From Rhodopirellula europaea 6C (GTDB lineage: Bacteria > Planctomycetota > Planctomycetia > Pirellulales > Pirellulaceae): a stretch of DNA of 64,000 bases. Of this stretch, positions 34,279-42,874 are shown one piece after another. The position numbers were made by a program, and so were the translations under genes. Where the stretch lies: positions 17,890 through 81,889 of the forward strand of contig NZ_ANMO01000006.1 of assembly GCF_000338295.1 (NCBI RefSeq), given 5' to 3'. Below the pieces are notes generated by a model. It ran no database searches and had not been told where the DNA came from. It saw nothing but the letters and a program-made list of their open reading frames with translations. Every line of letters begins with the position of its first letter. The stretch's first letter is position 1.

Positions 34279-35619
34279 TCAGTGAATCGCAGCCGCGAAT
34301 AGTTGCGAGATTTTTGCTTGTTGATCCGGGGTGACCCATCGCAAATCGATCGCGACACCATCATCCGATGGTTCGACTAACAAACATGTGTCGCCTTTCG
34401 TCAATCGCTCGACGACCACCGCGGGACTGGACGTATTGACTCGCACCAACACTTGCCGCGACGGAAGCTTGCCTGACTCGAGAGGCATCGTCGCACTGTC
34501 CTGCGTTACAACCGCAGATGTCACGCCGTCGATGCCAGACAACTGAGTCGCCAACCGTTCGGCGCGGTCCTGCAGATTGCTTTCGCTGGCCGCGATCAAA
34601 CGATCCACCGGCAAATTGTTATCGCAAGCCAACAACGCCGCCGCGTTCAGCATGGCAGCCATCGCATCGGGAGCCTGGAGCATGGAAACTCGTGGGTCCT
34701 CGTTCCACACCTTCATCCATTCCGAGCGTCCGATGAGAATCCCCATGCCGGGTGTTCCCGTCAAAACACCGCCACCGATCAACGCCGCATCGGCACCCGC
34801 TCGGATCAAACCTGCCGCACTGCAACAACCTTCGGTAGAAGCTCCGAGCAATCGCGCCGACGGTGCCACAACGATCTCCGAAACGCCATGTTTGCGACGT
34901 GACTCCACATCCAGCGTGCAACACTCTTTTGGCAAACGCACCAACGTTGTTGTTCGTTGACCACCGAACGATCGACTGGGACAACCGCCCATCGCGTCGA
35001 CCAAGTCAGACTCTTGAATGCCATCGCTCGTGCCGACTTCGCGAACCGCGCCGCCAGTCCAACGTTGCAGTTCATCGGCCAAGCAGGCCGGACTTCCGCT
35101 CCGCAAAGGCACCGCACAACAACGTGGCACCAAAATGCGTCCGGCCCGTCGCCCGCATTGCCCGATCAAACTCAATCCCGCATCAAACGAATTGACAACG
35201 AGCACCTGCACATCGGTGCCACAAGGCTCGCTAAGGAAGCGTTCGACCGGCTGGGTGTTTCGACGATCGTGAGACAGGCTGCAATCGCCCATCAGATACG
35301 GTGCCGCGGCGGCCAGGACGGATGGATCGACGGCCACGCCGCTGCCGCGTTCATGCGACAAATTCCCGGCCCCGTTGATCAAAGACTGCGGGCCTTGGAA
35401 GGCTGATGTTCCAGCCCAAGCATCGCGAAAGGGTGCGGCACTTGCTTCGGCCTGCTTCAGGATCGTGTCGACCTTTTCGCGAGCCGCACGAGGAAGTTCC
35501 TCGACCAACTTGCTCGCTTGGTCCTTGAGGTTTTGTGCAGTCTCCGGGTCTGTCGCTTGCCGAGCCAAGTCGGCAACGCCGCGTCGCAACAAATCCACCG
35601 TCCAGGGAGGCAGTGCCAT
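34279..35619 (-). CDS. SelA-like protein lacking the PLP lysine
   Basis: This 446-residue protein follows the order of L-seryl-tRNA(Sec) selenium transferase (SelA). It has an N-terminal helical domain (1-70), SLINGAGNLSHERGSG where SelA has INATGVVLHTNLG, VREVGTSDG where SelA has VEVGTTN, and IRAGADAALIGGGVLTGTPG where SelA has the IxxGADLVTFSGDKLLGGPQ block. The Lys that binds PLP is replaced by Val (about residue 282), so normal SelA chemistry is not expected. It may be a degenerate fold-type I protein with a binding role. ATG 35619 is a clean start. No selB, selD or tRNA-Sec is in the window. Confidence 0.65.
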   Translation of the reverse strand: MALPPWTVDLLRRGVADLARQATDPETAQNLKDQASKLVEELPRAAREKVDTILKQAEASAAPFRDAWAGTSAFQGPQSLINGAGNLSHERGSGVAVDPSVLAAAAPYLMGDCSLSHDRRNTQPVERFLSEPCGTDVQVLVVNSFDAGLSLIGQCGRRAGRILVPRCCAVPLRSGSPACLADELQRWTGGAVREVGTSDGIQESDLVDAMGGCPSRSFGGQRTTTLVRLPKECCTLDVESRRKHGVSEIVVAPSARLLGASTEGCCSAAGLIRAGADAALIGGGVLTGTPGMGILIGRSEWMKVWNEDPRVSMLQAPDAMAAMLNAAALLACDNNLPVDRLIAASESNLQDRAERLATQLSGIDGVTSAVVTQDSATMPLESGKLPSRQVLVRVNTSSPAVVVERLTKGDTCLLVEPSDDGVAIDLRWVTPDQQAKISQLFAAAIH

Positions 35620-35724
35620 CAGATATCATTTTCAATGAGAGAAGTAGACCAGTTCGAAACCGTCTCTTCTATCATCCTTCACTCAATCCCAACACGCAAG
35701 AAAGGATTTTTGGTGACCAATCGG

Positions 35725-36219
35725 TCAAGGACGTTCTAGATCTAGAAAGTCATTGACGTTGGCAACGCGTTCTTCCGGACCGGGTGCGGCTTGAGGAGCA
35801 CCAAACATGGAGCTGAAGAAACCAGGCGAATCCGATTGCGAATTCGGCTTCGTTTCGGTTCCCGTCCCAGCAAACATGTTCATCGGGTTCAAACGAGCTG
35901 GGTTGAACGTTTCCTTGGTACGCTGCCAAGACTTGGAAGCGGTGGTTTTGACATCCGTCATCAAACCATTCTTGCGTTCCACAATCCGATCTTGATCCTC
36001 ATTGGGAACCAAGAAGCTTGGCATGCGGAAAGCAGGTGCCTTCGGCATCGAAGGCATCTTCCAGTTTGCGGGATTGAGTGTCTGAGCCATCTTTGAGAAA
36101 GCACCCGGCTCCGCCCCTTGCGCAGAGGCAGACGTGGCGGCCATGCACAGGCTGCCAACGAACAAACAAACGCAAACAGTTAGTCGACGCGAAAAAGGCG
36201 ACATTTCAAAACGGGGCAT
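35725..36219 (-). CDS. Small secreted protein of unknown function
   Basis: This protein of about 164 residues has a clear signal peptide (RRLTVCVCLFVGSLCMAATSASAQ). The mature region is Pro/Met/Asn-rich with repeated LNPANW, MPSMPKAP and LNPMNMF motifs and no recognisable domain. The C-terminus is acidic (DFLDLERP). ATG 36219 and ATG 36204 are both possible. It stands between the SelA-like gene and the DUF2461 gene on the same strand, with 105- and 120-base gaps, so it is probably transcribed separately. Function unknown. Confidence 0.65.
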   Translation of the reverse strand: MPRFEMSPFSRRLTVCVCLFVGSLCMAATSASAQGAEPGAFSKMAQTLNPANWKMPSMPKAPAFRMPSFLVPNEDQDRIVERKNGLMTDVKTTASKSWQRTKETFNPARLNPMNMFAGTGTETKPNSQSDSPGFFSSMFGAPQAAPGPEERVANVNDFLDLERP

Positions 36220-36339
36220 TGAGAACGCTCCACGTACTACGATTCAGAAAATTCAACGTTGAATCAGCTATCGCTTTTCCGCCAAAACCATCGCAACCCC
36301 AGTTTCTAAAAACGAAGTCAAAAAGTGTGACAAAACGGT

Positions 36340-37041
36340 TCAGTAAGGAACGTCGACGGCGTCGCATAAGAACCGCATCAGCGGACGTGCATCGCGAATC
36401 AGTTGAGTGATCCGAGCGACGGCGTCTTTGCCGGTGATCTCTTGCCGATCCATTTTCGCGATTCCGACAAAGTCGATCCGCCGTAGTTCCTCGATCATCG
36501 GATGGTCGCGGTCGTAGTCTCGCGGAGAGGTCTTCAACTGTTCGCCGCCCATTTCAAACGACGTGCGAAATGACTTGGCATTGCGAGCCCGCAGCCACAC
36601 CTTGGGTTCTTCCGCGATGGCCGCCCGTATCGCAGCGAGAGATTCCCGTTGCGGTCGCCAAACGCCCATGCCCACAAAACACTCTTCCGGGGACAAATGC
36701 ACATAGCCGCCCGGCGTGTGGATGTCTTTCGACAATGTGCCGCTGAAGCACGCATCATGCCTCATCGAGATGCCCACGTTGGTCTTGTAAGGCGTCTTGT
36801 CTTTGCTGAACCGCGTGTCACGGTAAATCCGCATCAGCGAGCCACCTTGCGTCTTGTCGATCACGCGAAGCATTGGCGCGGATCGTTTCAGCGGCACGGC
36901 GAGCTGTCGAATCAGCTCCAACGCAGGCTCCCGAACGTCGGACTCATAGCGTGGCTTGTTCTCCGCAAACCACTCTCGATTGTTGTTGTCAGAGAGATCT
37001 TCGAGGAAGTGGAAGAATTCAGGTTGGATCGGAGATGTCAT
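36340..37041 (-). CDS. DUF2461 (TIGR02453) family protein
   Basis: This 233-residue protein has the family start FFHFLEDLSDNNNREWFAEN, the central MRIYRDTRFSKDKTPYKTN and the GGYVHLSPEECFVGMGVWRP block. It therefore spans the whole DUF2461 domain. No activity has been established for the family. Its start lies 5 bases after the flhB stop on the same strand, so it is probably the last gene of the flagellar export operon by position, though a flagellar role is not implied. Confidence 0.9.
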   Translation of the reverse strand: MTSPIQPEFFHFLEDLSDNNNREWFAENKPRYESDVREPALELIRQLAVPLKRSAPMLRVIDKTQGGSLMRIYRDTRFSKDKTPYKTNVGISMRHDACFSGTLSKDIHTPGGYVHLSPEECFVGMGVWRPQRESLAAIRAAIAEEPKVWLRARNAKSFRTSFEMGGEQLKTSPRDYDRDHPMIEELRRIDFVGIAKMDRQEITGKDAVARITQLIRDARPLMRFLCDAVDVPY

Positions 37042-37046
37042 CAGGA

Positions 37047-38129
37047 TCAGGCTGCGGTTGCTTGCGGAACTTTCTTACCTTGCATTTGATAGACGTAACG
37101 CAAGATTTCCGCCACCGCTTGGTACTGTTCCGCCGGGACTTCTTGACCCACGTCGACCAATTTGTACAACGCCTGAGCCAGCTCTTTTCGTTCCACCACG
37201 GGAATGCCGTTTTCCAATGCCAACCGGCGAATCCGCTGAGCAATCATGCCCGCACCTTTGGCCACCACGATGGGAGCCGGCATCGTCAACGGATCGTACT
37301 TGATCGCGATGGCAAGTTCGGTCGGGTTGCTGGCAACCACGTCGGCTTTGGGGACTTCGGATCCGAGTTGGCCCATCGCCAATTGACGTGCCACTTGGCG
37401 ACGACGAGCCGCGACCTGCGGATCAGCCTCGGTGTCCTTCATTTCATCGCGGACTTCTTGGTCCGTCATCATCAAGTCTTGTTCCGTCTTCCACCACTGG
37501 TAGACATATTCGAGCAGTGCCAAAACAAACAATCCAACACCGATCCACAACGACACGCCGAACAAGGTGTCAAACATCGACTTGGCCAACTGCGGCACCG
37601 ACAGCGACGCCATCGAGATCACATCGCCGTGGTGAGCCCGAAGTGCGAGGTACGCGATCCCGCCAATGATGCCGACTTTGAACATCCCGAACACCAATCG
37701 CATCACGCCCTGAAGCGACAGAATTCGTTTGGCTCCGGACAACGGGCTGATGTTGCTCAACTTTGGCATCAACTTCTCAGTCGACAGCAACAACCCGGAC
37801 TGAAAGACGTTGATCAACACGCCACCGATGAACATCAGGATCATCATCGGCACGGCCGCCATCGCCAGGCGTTGCGAGATCTGCAACATGTATTGCGTGG
37901 CGTCTTGATTGGTCATCGGTGCCAGCTTCGTTTCGCCGAGAGCTTGCTCAATGCCTCCCGACAAATACGCCGCCATGTTTCCACCGATGGTGTAAAGAGC
38001 TCCGATCGCGGCCAGCAACAGAGTCGCAGACGTCAGGTCCTGGCTTTTCGCGACCTGGCCTTTCTCGCGAGCCTGCCTACGTTTGCGTTCTGACGCTGAG
38101 TGTTTCTTATCTCCACCGGAATCAGACAT
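37047..38129 (-). CDS. flhB: Flagellar type III export switch protein FlhB
   Basis: This 360-residue protein has four membrane helices in the N-terminal half and a cytoplasmic C-terminal domain with the autocleavage site ASNPTELAIAIKYD (NPTE near residue 267). FlhB switches the flagellar export gate from rod/hook to filament substrates. The conserved start SASERKRRQAREKGQVAKSQ is present. The C-terminus KKVPQATAA is short. It overlaps the fliR end by 8 bases and closes the fliP-Q-R-flhB order typical of export-gate operons. Confidence 0.95.
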   Translation of the reverse strand: MSDSGGDKKHSASERKRRQAREKGQVAKSQDLTSATLLLAAIGALYTIGGNMAAYLSGGIEQALGETKLAPMTNQDATQYMLQISQRLAMAAVPMMILMFIGGVLINVFQSGLLLSTEKLMPKLSNISPLSGAKRILSLQGVMRLVFGMFKVGIIGGIAYLALRAHHGDVISMASLSVPQLAKSMFDTLFGVSLWIGVGLFVLALLEYVYQWWKTEQDLMMTDQEVRDEMKDTEADPQVAARRRQVARQLAMGQLGSEVPKADVVASNPTELAIAIKYDPLTMPAPIVVAKGAGMIAQRIRRLALENGIPVVERKELAQALYKLVDVGQEVPAEQYQAVAEILRYVYQMQGKKVPQATAA

Positions 38130-38916
38130 CAGGCGTTGTCCAAATCGAGGCCAATCGCTCGACGTTCGCCGTCAAGTCTTCCTGAAACAACCACGCAACC
38201 GAACCGATCGTCAGTGCGGTGACCACCAACATCGCCAACGCGTTGATCGACAACCCGATCGCCAACACATTGATCTGTGGCAACGTGCGACTGATCAAAC
38301 CGGTCACCAAGTTCGCCAGCAACAACGCCGCGATCACCGGCCCCGCGACGCGCACGCCGCTGGCCATGGAATTGCCCATCACCACAATCACGGCGTCCAT
38401 CATCGAATCCGTGAACTGCACGTTGCCGGGTGGAATGTGTTGAAAACTTTCGACCAATAAGCGCAGCACCACACGGTGGGCTCCCGTGATCAACATCACC
38501 GTCGTGACCAACATGCCGACCATCCGAGCCAACGCGGGCATGCTGCTGGACGTGGTCGGATCAATCGAATCACCCAGCTGCATCCCGCCGGTGCTGGTGA
38601 TCGCTTCCCCGGCCAATTGCAAACCGGTGATCACCATTTGAGTCGTTGCACCGATCAGCATTCCAATCAATGCTTCGCGTCCAATCGCGACCGCCAACTC
38701 GGGCAGGTTGTCAATCGTCGGCATCGATGGATGATCGCACTGCGCGGCCAAAGTCGGCATCAGGATCGCCGTTAAGATCAATGCCAACAAAGCCCGGATG
38801 CGTTTGGGGACTCCCACGCCGATCGCCGGCATGGCCATCAGCAACATCCCCAGACGAGTCAGCACGAGCGTGCCGAGTACCAAGTGATTGAAAATCCAAT
38901 CGACGAAGGCTTGCAT
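38122..38916 (-). CDS. fliR: Flagellar export gate protein FliR
   Basis: This 264-residue polytopic protein has the FliR blocks LVLTRLGMLLMAMPAIG, AGEAITSTGGMQLGDSIDP and LLLANLVTGLISRTLPQINV. It is part of the FliPQR export gate in the inner membrane of the flagellar basal body. It begins 2 bases after the fliQ stop and overlaps flhB, in one transcription unit. Confidence 0.94.
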   Translation of the reverse strand: MQAFVDWIFNHLVLGTLVLTRLGMLLMAMPAIGVGVPKRIRALLALILTAILMPTLAAQCDHPSMPTIDNLPELAVAIGREALIGMLIGATTQMVITGLQLAGEAITSTGGMQLGDSIDPTTSSSMPALARMVGMLVTTVMLITGAHRVVLRLLVESFQHIPPGNVQFTDSMMDAVIVVMGNSMASGVRVAGPVIAALLLANLVTGLISRTLPQINVLAIGLSINALAMLVVTALTIGSVAWLFQEDLTANVERLASIWTTPDV

Positions 38917-38918
38917 CG

Positions 38919-39185
38919 CTACAAACCACCCGCGTCTTCAAAGACATGCCGAGTGAACTCGACCATCCGAGACATCAACCACGGCAAACAGGCGATCAAC
39001 ACCGCAGCCATCGCCATGATCTTTGGAACAAACGAAACCGTTTGATCCTGAATTTGGGTGAGTGCTTGAATCAGACCGATTCCCAGCCCAGCCAGCATAC
39101 CGACCGCCAGCATCGGCAATGCCAAGACAACAGCGGCCAACAAGGCTTCGCGAACCAAATCGATTGCGTCAGATGCTTCAAACAC
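38919..39185 (-). CDS. fliQ: Flagellar export gate protein FliQ
   Basis: An 88-residue protein with two membrane helices, the normal size for FliQ. It shows LAVGMLAGLGIGLIQALTQI and QDQTVSFVPKIMAMAA, the conserved inner loop. It forms the FliPQR gate. It lies 6 bases after the fliP stop. Confidence 0.94.
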   Translation of the reverse strand: MFEASDAIDLVREALLAAVVLALPMLAVGMLAGLGIGLIQALTQIQDQTVSFVPKIMAMAAVLIACLPWLMSRMVEFTRHVFEDAGGL

Positions 39186-39191
39186 GGCGCG

Positions 39192-40118
39192 TTATCCCAT
39201 TGTCCCAAAGCTGTTCATCAACATTTCCACCACCAAACGCCATCCATCCACCAACACAAAAAGCAGCAGTTTGAATGGCAACGCGATCACGGCGGGAGGC
39301 AACATCAGCATCCCCATCGAAATCGTGACGCTGGCGACGACGAGGTCGACGATCAAGAACGGTAAGTAAATTTGAAAGCCCATCAGGAACGACGTTTTCA
39401 GTTCGCTCAGGATGAACGCGGGCAAGAGGACTCGCAGAGGCACATCGTCAAACGTGCTGGGCACGACGGCGTCGGGATCCATGTATCCGTAGAACAACAC
39501 CACGTCGTCTTCGTTGCGAGCTTCGCGAATCTGCCAAGCCATGAATTCGCGAATTGGAATGGCACCCTTTTCGAATGCCTCTTCCAACGTCATCTCAACT
39601 TCGGGATCGGTGTACGGCTTGATCGCATCGTCGTAGACGCGAGTCCAAACGGGCGTCATCACGAACAAAGTCATGAACAACGCGACGCTCGTCATCACTT
39701 GACTGGGCGGCAACGACTGAAGCCCGATGGCTTGTCGCAGCAAACCAAGCACGATGATGATGCGGACATAACAAGTCGTCATCAACAAAATCGCGGGTGC
39801 CAGCGACAGCACCGTGAGCAGCAGCATGACTTGCAAACTGCCGGCCAACCCCTCGGGGCTGGTCCACTCATCAGGACCACCGGCGATGAAGTCGAGCGGT
39901 TTGCGGTCGGTCGGTTCGGGTGCGTCGAGGTTTTCGGGACCGCCAAAGGCTTGAACCGGCGTTCGGTCGAGCACTTCGGGATCGGAAACGGTCGCCTTGC
40001 TGGGCAGCGGATCATTCGGGCGAACGATGCTGGGCTCGGCTTGTTGCGCGACGGCTTCCGAACCAATTCCAGCCGCGAATAGGACCGTGCAAACGCCAAC
40101 CAACAACCATCGCACCAT
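39192..40118 (-). CDS. fliP: Flagellar export gate protein FliP with a long N-terminal extension
   Basis: This 308-residue protein has a signal peptide ([21 protein letters not shown]) and then a Pro/Asp-rich segment of about 65 residues. The FliP core follows: [39 protein letters not shown], a periplasmic loop, and [19 protein letters not shown]. FliP nucleates the FliPQR export gate. ATG 40118 is chosen because the signal peptide begins there; the frame stays open to 40202. It is the first gene of the export-gate operon. Confidence 0.93.
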   Translation of the reverse strand: MVRWLLVGVCTVLFAAGIGSEAVAQQAEPSIVRPNDPLPSKATVSDPEVLDRTPVQAFGGPENLDAPEPTDRKPLDFIAGGPDEWTSPEGLAGSLQVMLLLTVLSLAPAILLMTTCYVRIIIVLGLLRQAIGLQSLPPSQVMTSVALFMTLFVMTPVWTRVYDDAIKPYTDPEVEMTLEEAFEKGAIPIREFMAWQIREARNEDDVVLFYGYMDPDAVVPSTFDDVPLRVLLPAFILSELKTSFLMGFQIYLPFLIVDLVVASVTISMGMLMLPPAVIALPFKLLLFVLVDGWRLVVEMLMNSFGTMG

Positions 40119-40581
40119 GACGGCCCGATCGCATTCGTTCACTCGAGGACAATTCAGTCGGGCAAACACAGCCAAAGCCACGGGAAGATGGAAAGCACCC
40201 ACGTCGGGCCGAGCACCACGCTCGACCGTTCCGAGTCGCGACTTTAGGAGAATTTGTCATTTCGCCGAAAGTCGGATTCGCAGGTCGATTTGTCTCAGCC
40301 TGAGATTTCGCGAAATGGCTGGAGAAGACGCCTGTTTCCCCAGGTAGAGCCGGTTTCCTCGAAGAGAACGGAGGATTCCGGCCACCAAACGGGGATTCCT
40401 CCAAAAATCTCGGCAGAGAAAGCCACCCGACGCCGGAATCGAAACTTTTGTGGTGCCAAAGGGTTGAAACCATGTAGGCTAAAACCCGATCCGATTCGCT
40501 CGGCCCAATTTGCTCAGCGAGTCGAATCTGGTGGCCATTGCCTCTCTTTTCACGCTTTCACTCGTCATTTTTGACTTTGCC
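40119..40581. other. Divergent intergenic region upstream of fliP and the EF-hand gene
   Basis: These 463 bases hold no credible gene; the open frames on both strands are short and unlike known proteins. The region must contain the fliP operon promoter and that of the EF-hand gene. I could not fix promoter elements with confidence. Confidence 0.45.
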
Positions 40582-41973
40582 ATGTTCACGAGCCCACTCT
40601 CAATTCGATTGCTGCTCATCCCCGCTCTTGCCATTCTGATGTCGCTGCCGGCCGCCGCTCAGCCTCCGGGGCGAGGTGGGTTTGGCGGAGGCGGATTCGG
40701 TGGTGGCGATCGAGGCGGCCGCGGAGGCCCCGGTGGCGGTGGTGAACGCGGTGGCGGAGGAGACCGTGGCGGTCGTGGTGGCGGCGAACGCGGCGGCGGT
40801 GACCGAGGAGGAGGTGGCGGACGTGGTGGATTTGATCCGTCCAGCATGCTGCAACGGTTGGACCGCAACGGAAACGGCACGCTGGATCCCGACGAACAAG
40901 AGGGCCCCGCCGGATTCCTGGTTCAACGACTCGCGGCGTCCGACTCCAGCATCAAAGCCGGTCGTCCAATTCCACTGTCGAAATTCAGCAGTGCGTTTGA
41001 AAAAATGCGTGAAGAACGCGAAGGCGGTGGTGACTCCCGCGGCGACAATGATCGTCGCAGCAGCCGCGAAACGGACGACATGGAATTGGAAATGTTGGTC
41101 CCGGGTTTTGGTTTGGAAGCGGATCCTGTCTTGGTTCCCGGTTTCGGTCCAGCCGCTGAAATGATGGCCACGCCCACCACCGAGGAAGATCGCAAATCCG
41201 CACGTGAAGTTTTGTCTCGTTACGATCGCGACAAGGACGGCCAGCTTGGAAAAGACGAAATCTCCAGCCGCTTCTGGGGAAATCCGATGGACTTTGACCG
41301 CAACGGCGATGGCAAGCTTTCCGAAATGGAGCTGGCGACTCGTCAAGCCGTCCGTCGTGGCAACGAGGAAGAACGTCGAGACGATCGTCGCGATGACCGC
41401 CGCCGAGGCGAAGATGACGAGCGAGAAATCGTCGAAGTCGATTTTGGTGGACGCAAGTCTTACCGCGTTGAGGGACCTGGGATGGCCGAAGGCATGCCGA
41501 GCTTCTTTGCTCAGCGTGATCTCAATCGCGACGGGCAGGTCTCGATGAACGAGTACACCAGTGATTGGACGCCAGATCGCGTGGAAGAATATTACCGATG
41601 GGATCAGAACAAAGACGGCGTGATCACGCAGACTGAAGTTCTCAGGGGGGTGAATGATGGTGCTGTCGCGACGGACGCTCCAATTGGCCGTGCGGCACCA
41701 GGCTCTTCTTCCACCGCACGGTCGACCAGCTCGGGTTCGAGCTCCGGTCGTTCCAGCAATTCATCTGCCGCCGATGGTCCGCCGCCAACGGAAAAGGAAC
41801 TGAAATACGCCGCGACCATCATCGGTCGATATGACAGCAACAAAGACGGAGCATTAACGTCGACCGAATGGAAGTCGATGTTGCTCAGTCCCGCCGGCGC
41901 GGATTTCAACGGCGACGGTCGCGTCACGATCCAAGAGTACGCTCAGCACATGGCAAATCGATCCAAACGTTGA
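40582..41973 (+). CDS. Secreted Gly/Arg-rich EF-hand protein (seven calcium loops)
   Basis: This 463-residue protein has a signal peptide (IRLLLIPALAILMSLPAAAQ) and a 65-residue low-complexity GGR/GGDRGG region. Seven EF-hand loops are visible: DRNGNGTLDPDE, DRDKDGQLGKDE, DRNGDGKLSEME, DLNRDGQVSMNE, DQNKDGVITQTE, DSNKDGALTSTE and DFNGDGRVTIQE. It also has an internal LVPGFG duplication and an R/D-rich stretch (RRDDRRDDRRRGEDD). Such calcium-binding secreted proteins are numerous in marine planctomycetes. The ATG at 40582 directly precedes the signal. A matrix or adhesion role is plausible but unproven. Confidence 0.85.
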   Translation: MFTSPLSIRLLLIPALAILMSLPAAAQPPGRGGFGGGGFGGGDRGGRGGPGGGGERGGGGDRGGRGGGERGGGDRGGGGGRGGFDPSSMLQRLDRNGNGTLDPDEQEGPAGFLVQRLAASDSSIKAGRPIPLSKFSSAFEKMREEREGGGDSRGDNDRRSSRETDDMELEMLVPGFGLEADPVLVPGFGPAAEMMATPTTEEDRKSAREVLSRYDRDKDGQLGKDEISSRFWGNPMDFDRNGDGKLSEMELATRQAVRRGNEEERRDDRRDDRRRGEDDEREIVEVDFGGRKSYRVEGPGMAEGMPSFFAQRDLNRDGQVSMNEYTSDWTPDRVEEYYRWDQNKDGVITQTEVLRGVNDGAVATDAPIGRAAPGSSSTARSTSSGSSSGRSSNSSAADGPPPTEKELKYAATIIGRYDSNKDGALTSTEWKSMLLSPAGADFNGDGRVTIQEYAQHMANRSKR

Positions 41974-41979
41974 TCGCGG

Positions 41980-42642
41980 TCAAACCAAGATTTGGTTCAG
42001 TTCATCGTTGATCGCGCGAGCGGATCGGAGATTCTGGAAGACACATCCGCATTCGCAGCGATCATCTTCACTCTGTCGAAGCCAGATGACCGTCACGGTG
42101 CCGCTGACGCCCAATGGGGTGCTTATCAACAATCGTTCGGACGGCTCAACTTGTCCGACCAATGTGATTCGCATGCCAGATGCCGAGCAATCTTCGAGCA
42201 CTACATCGCTGACCTCTGATTTGCCGTGCGCACGCCGAATCTGAATAGGCATTCCGACCTGCATCCGTTCTTCTTCGCGACGCGTGATCAGGCCCTCATC
42301 CACCATCCGATCGATCAAATCCAAATCAATGGAGCGACGAAAACGGAATCCGAAGGTGTTCGATCCCACCGACGTCTGTTGATTCCAACACAGCCGGCCG
42401 GCGACCTCCAGCTCGATTCCCAATGTTGGCGCATTGATGCGAAGCACGGCAATGGTGACATTCGAATCCTCACCCAATTTGGCCCGAATGGCGCAACCGC
42501 CTTGGCTCAGGTCAGCTAATTCGCATTCGTATTCCTTTACTACGTCGTCGCGAAGAATCACCACGACAGCCTTCAAACGGTCACGATGCTTCGCATAGAA
42601 GCGATCGCTCGCTCGGTTTTGGCCGTTTACATCACGCGTCAT
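41980..42642 (-). CDS. Double PilZ-domain protein (putative c-di-GMP effector)
   Basis: This 220-residue soluble protein has two PilZ-like halves. The second has a complete signature, RREEER near 121-126 and DCSASG at 151-156, and should bind cyclic di-GMP. The first keeps DLSQGG (44-49) with a less clear arginine pair (HRDRLK). This arrangement recalls YcgR-type or double-PilZ effectors. It is convergent with the EF-hand gene and divergent from the polysaccharide-export pair. A link to flagella (36-40 kb) or exopolysaccharide (42.9-46.1 kb) is suggested only by proximity. Confidence 0.88.
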   Translation of the reverse strand: MTRDVNGQNRASDRFYAKHRDRLKAVVVILRDDVVKEYECELADLSQGGCAIRAKLGEDSNVTIAVLRINAPTLGIELEVAGRLCWNQQTSVGSNTFGFRFRRSIDLDLIDRMVDEGLITRREEERMQVGMPIQIRRAHGKSEVSDVVLEDCSASGMRITLVGQVEPSERLLISTPLGVSGTVTVIWLRQSEDDRCECGCVFQNLRSARAINDELNQILV

Positions 42643-42874
42643 GAGGTTTGGAAGAGAGTTGGAGAGCAGGGGGCGGGATCATCTGTGAAACCCTACGTCA
42701 TGAAACCCCCCAAGCCTCGGAAATCCGTAGGCTTCGTGAACTTGTAACGGTTTTGCCGCTTGTCCCACCGCTGCAACTGTTGGGATTCGTTCGGAAGGCA
42801 AAATCATCACAATCGGACCCGGGATGACCCGATGACCAGTGTGTCGAACATCATCCCGCTGTTGATCGAGTCCT

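Noticed and set aside
36340..40118. Non-flagellar type III secretion system
   Set aside because: The fliP-Q-R-flhB proteins have flagellar-type sequences and order; no effector, needle or secretin gene lies beside them.
40600..41346. Long open frames antisense to the EF-hand gene, including a Pro/Arg-rich one
   Set aside because: They are mirror images of the Gly/Arg-rich codons; no signal, start context or family content.
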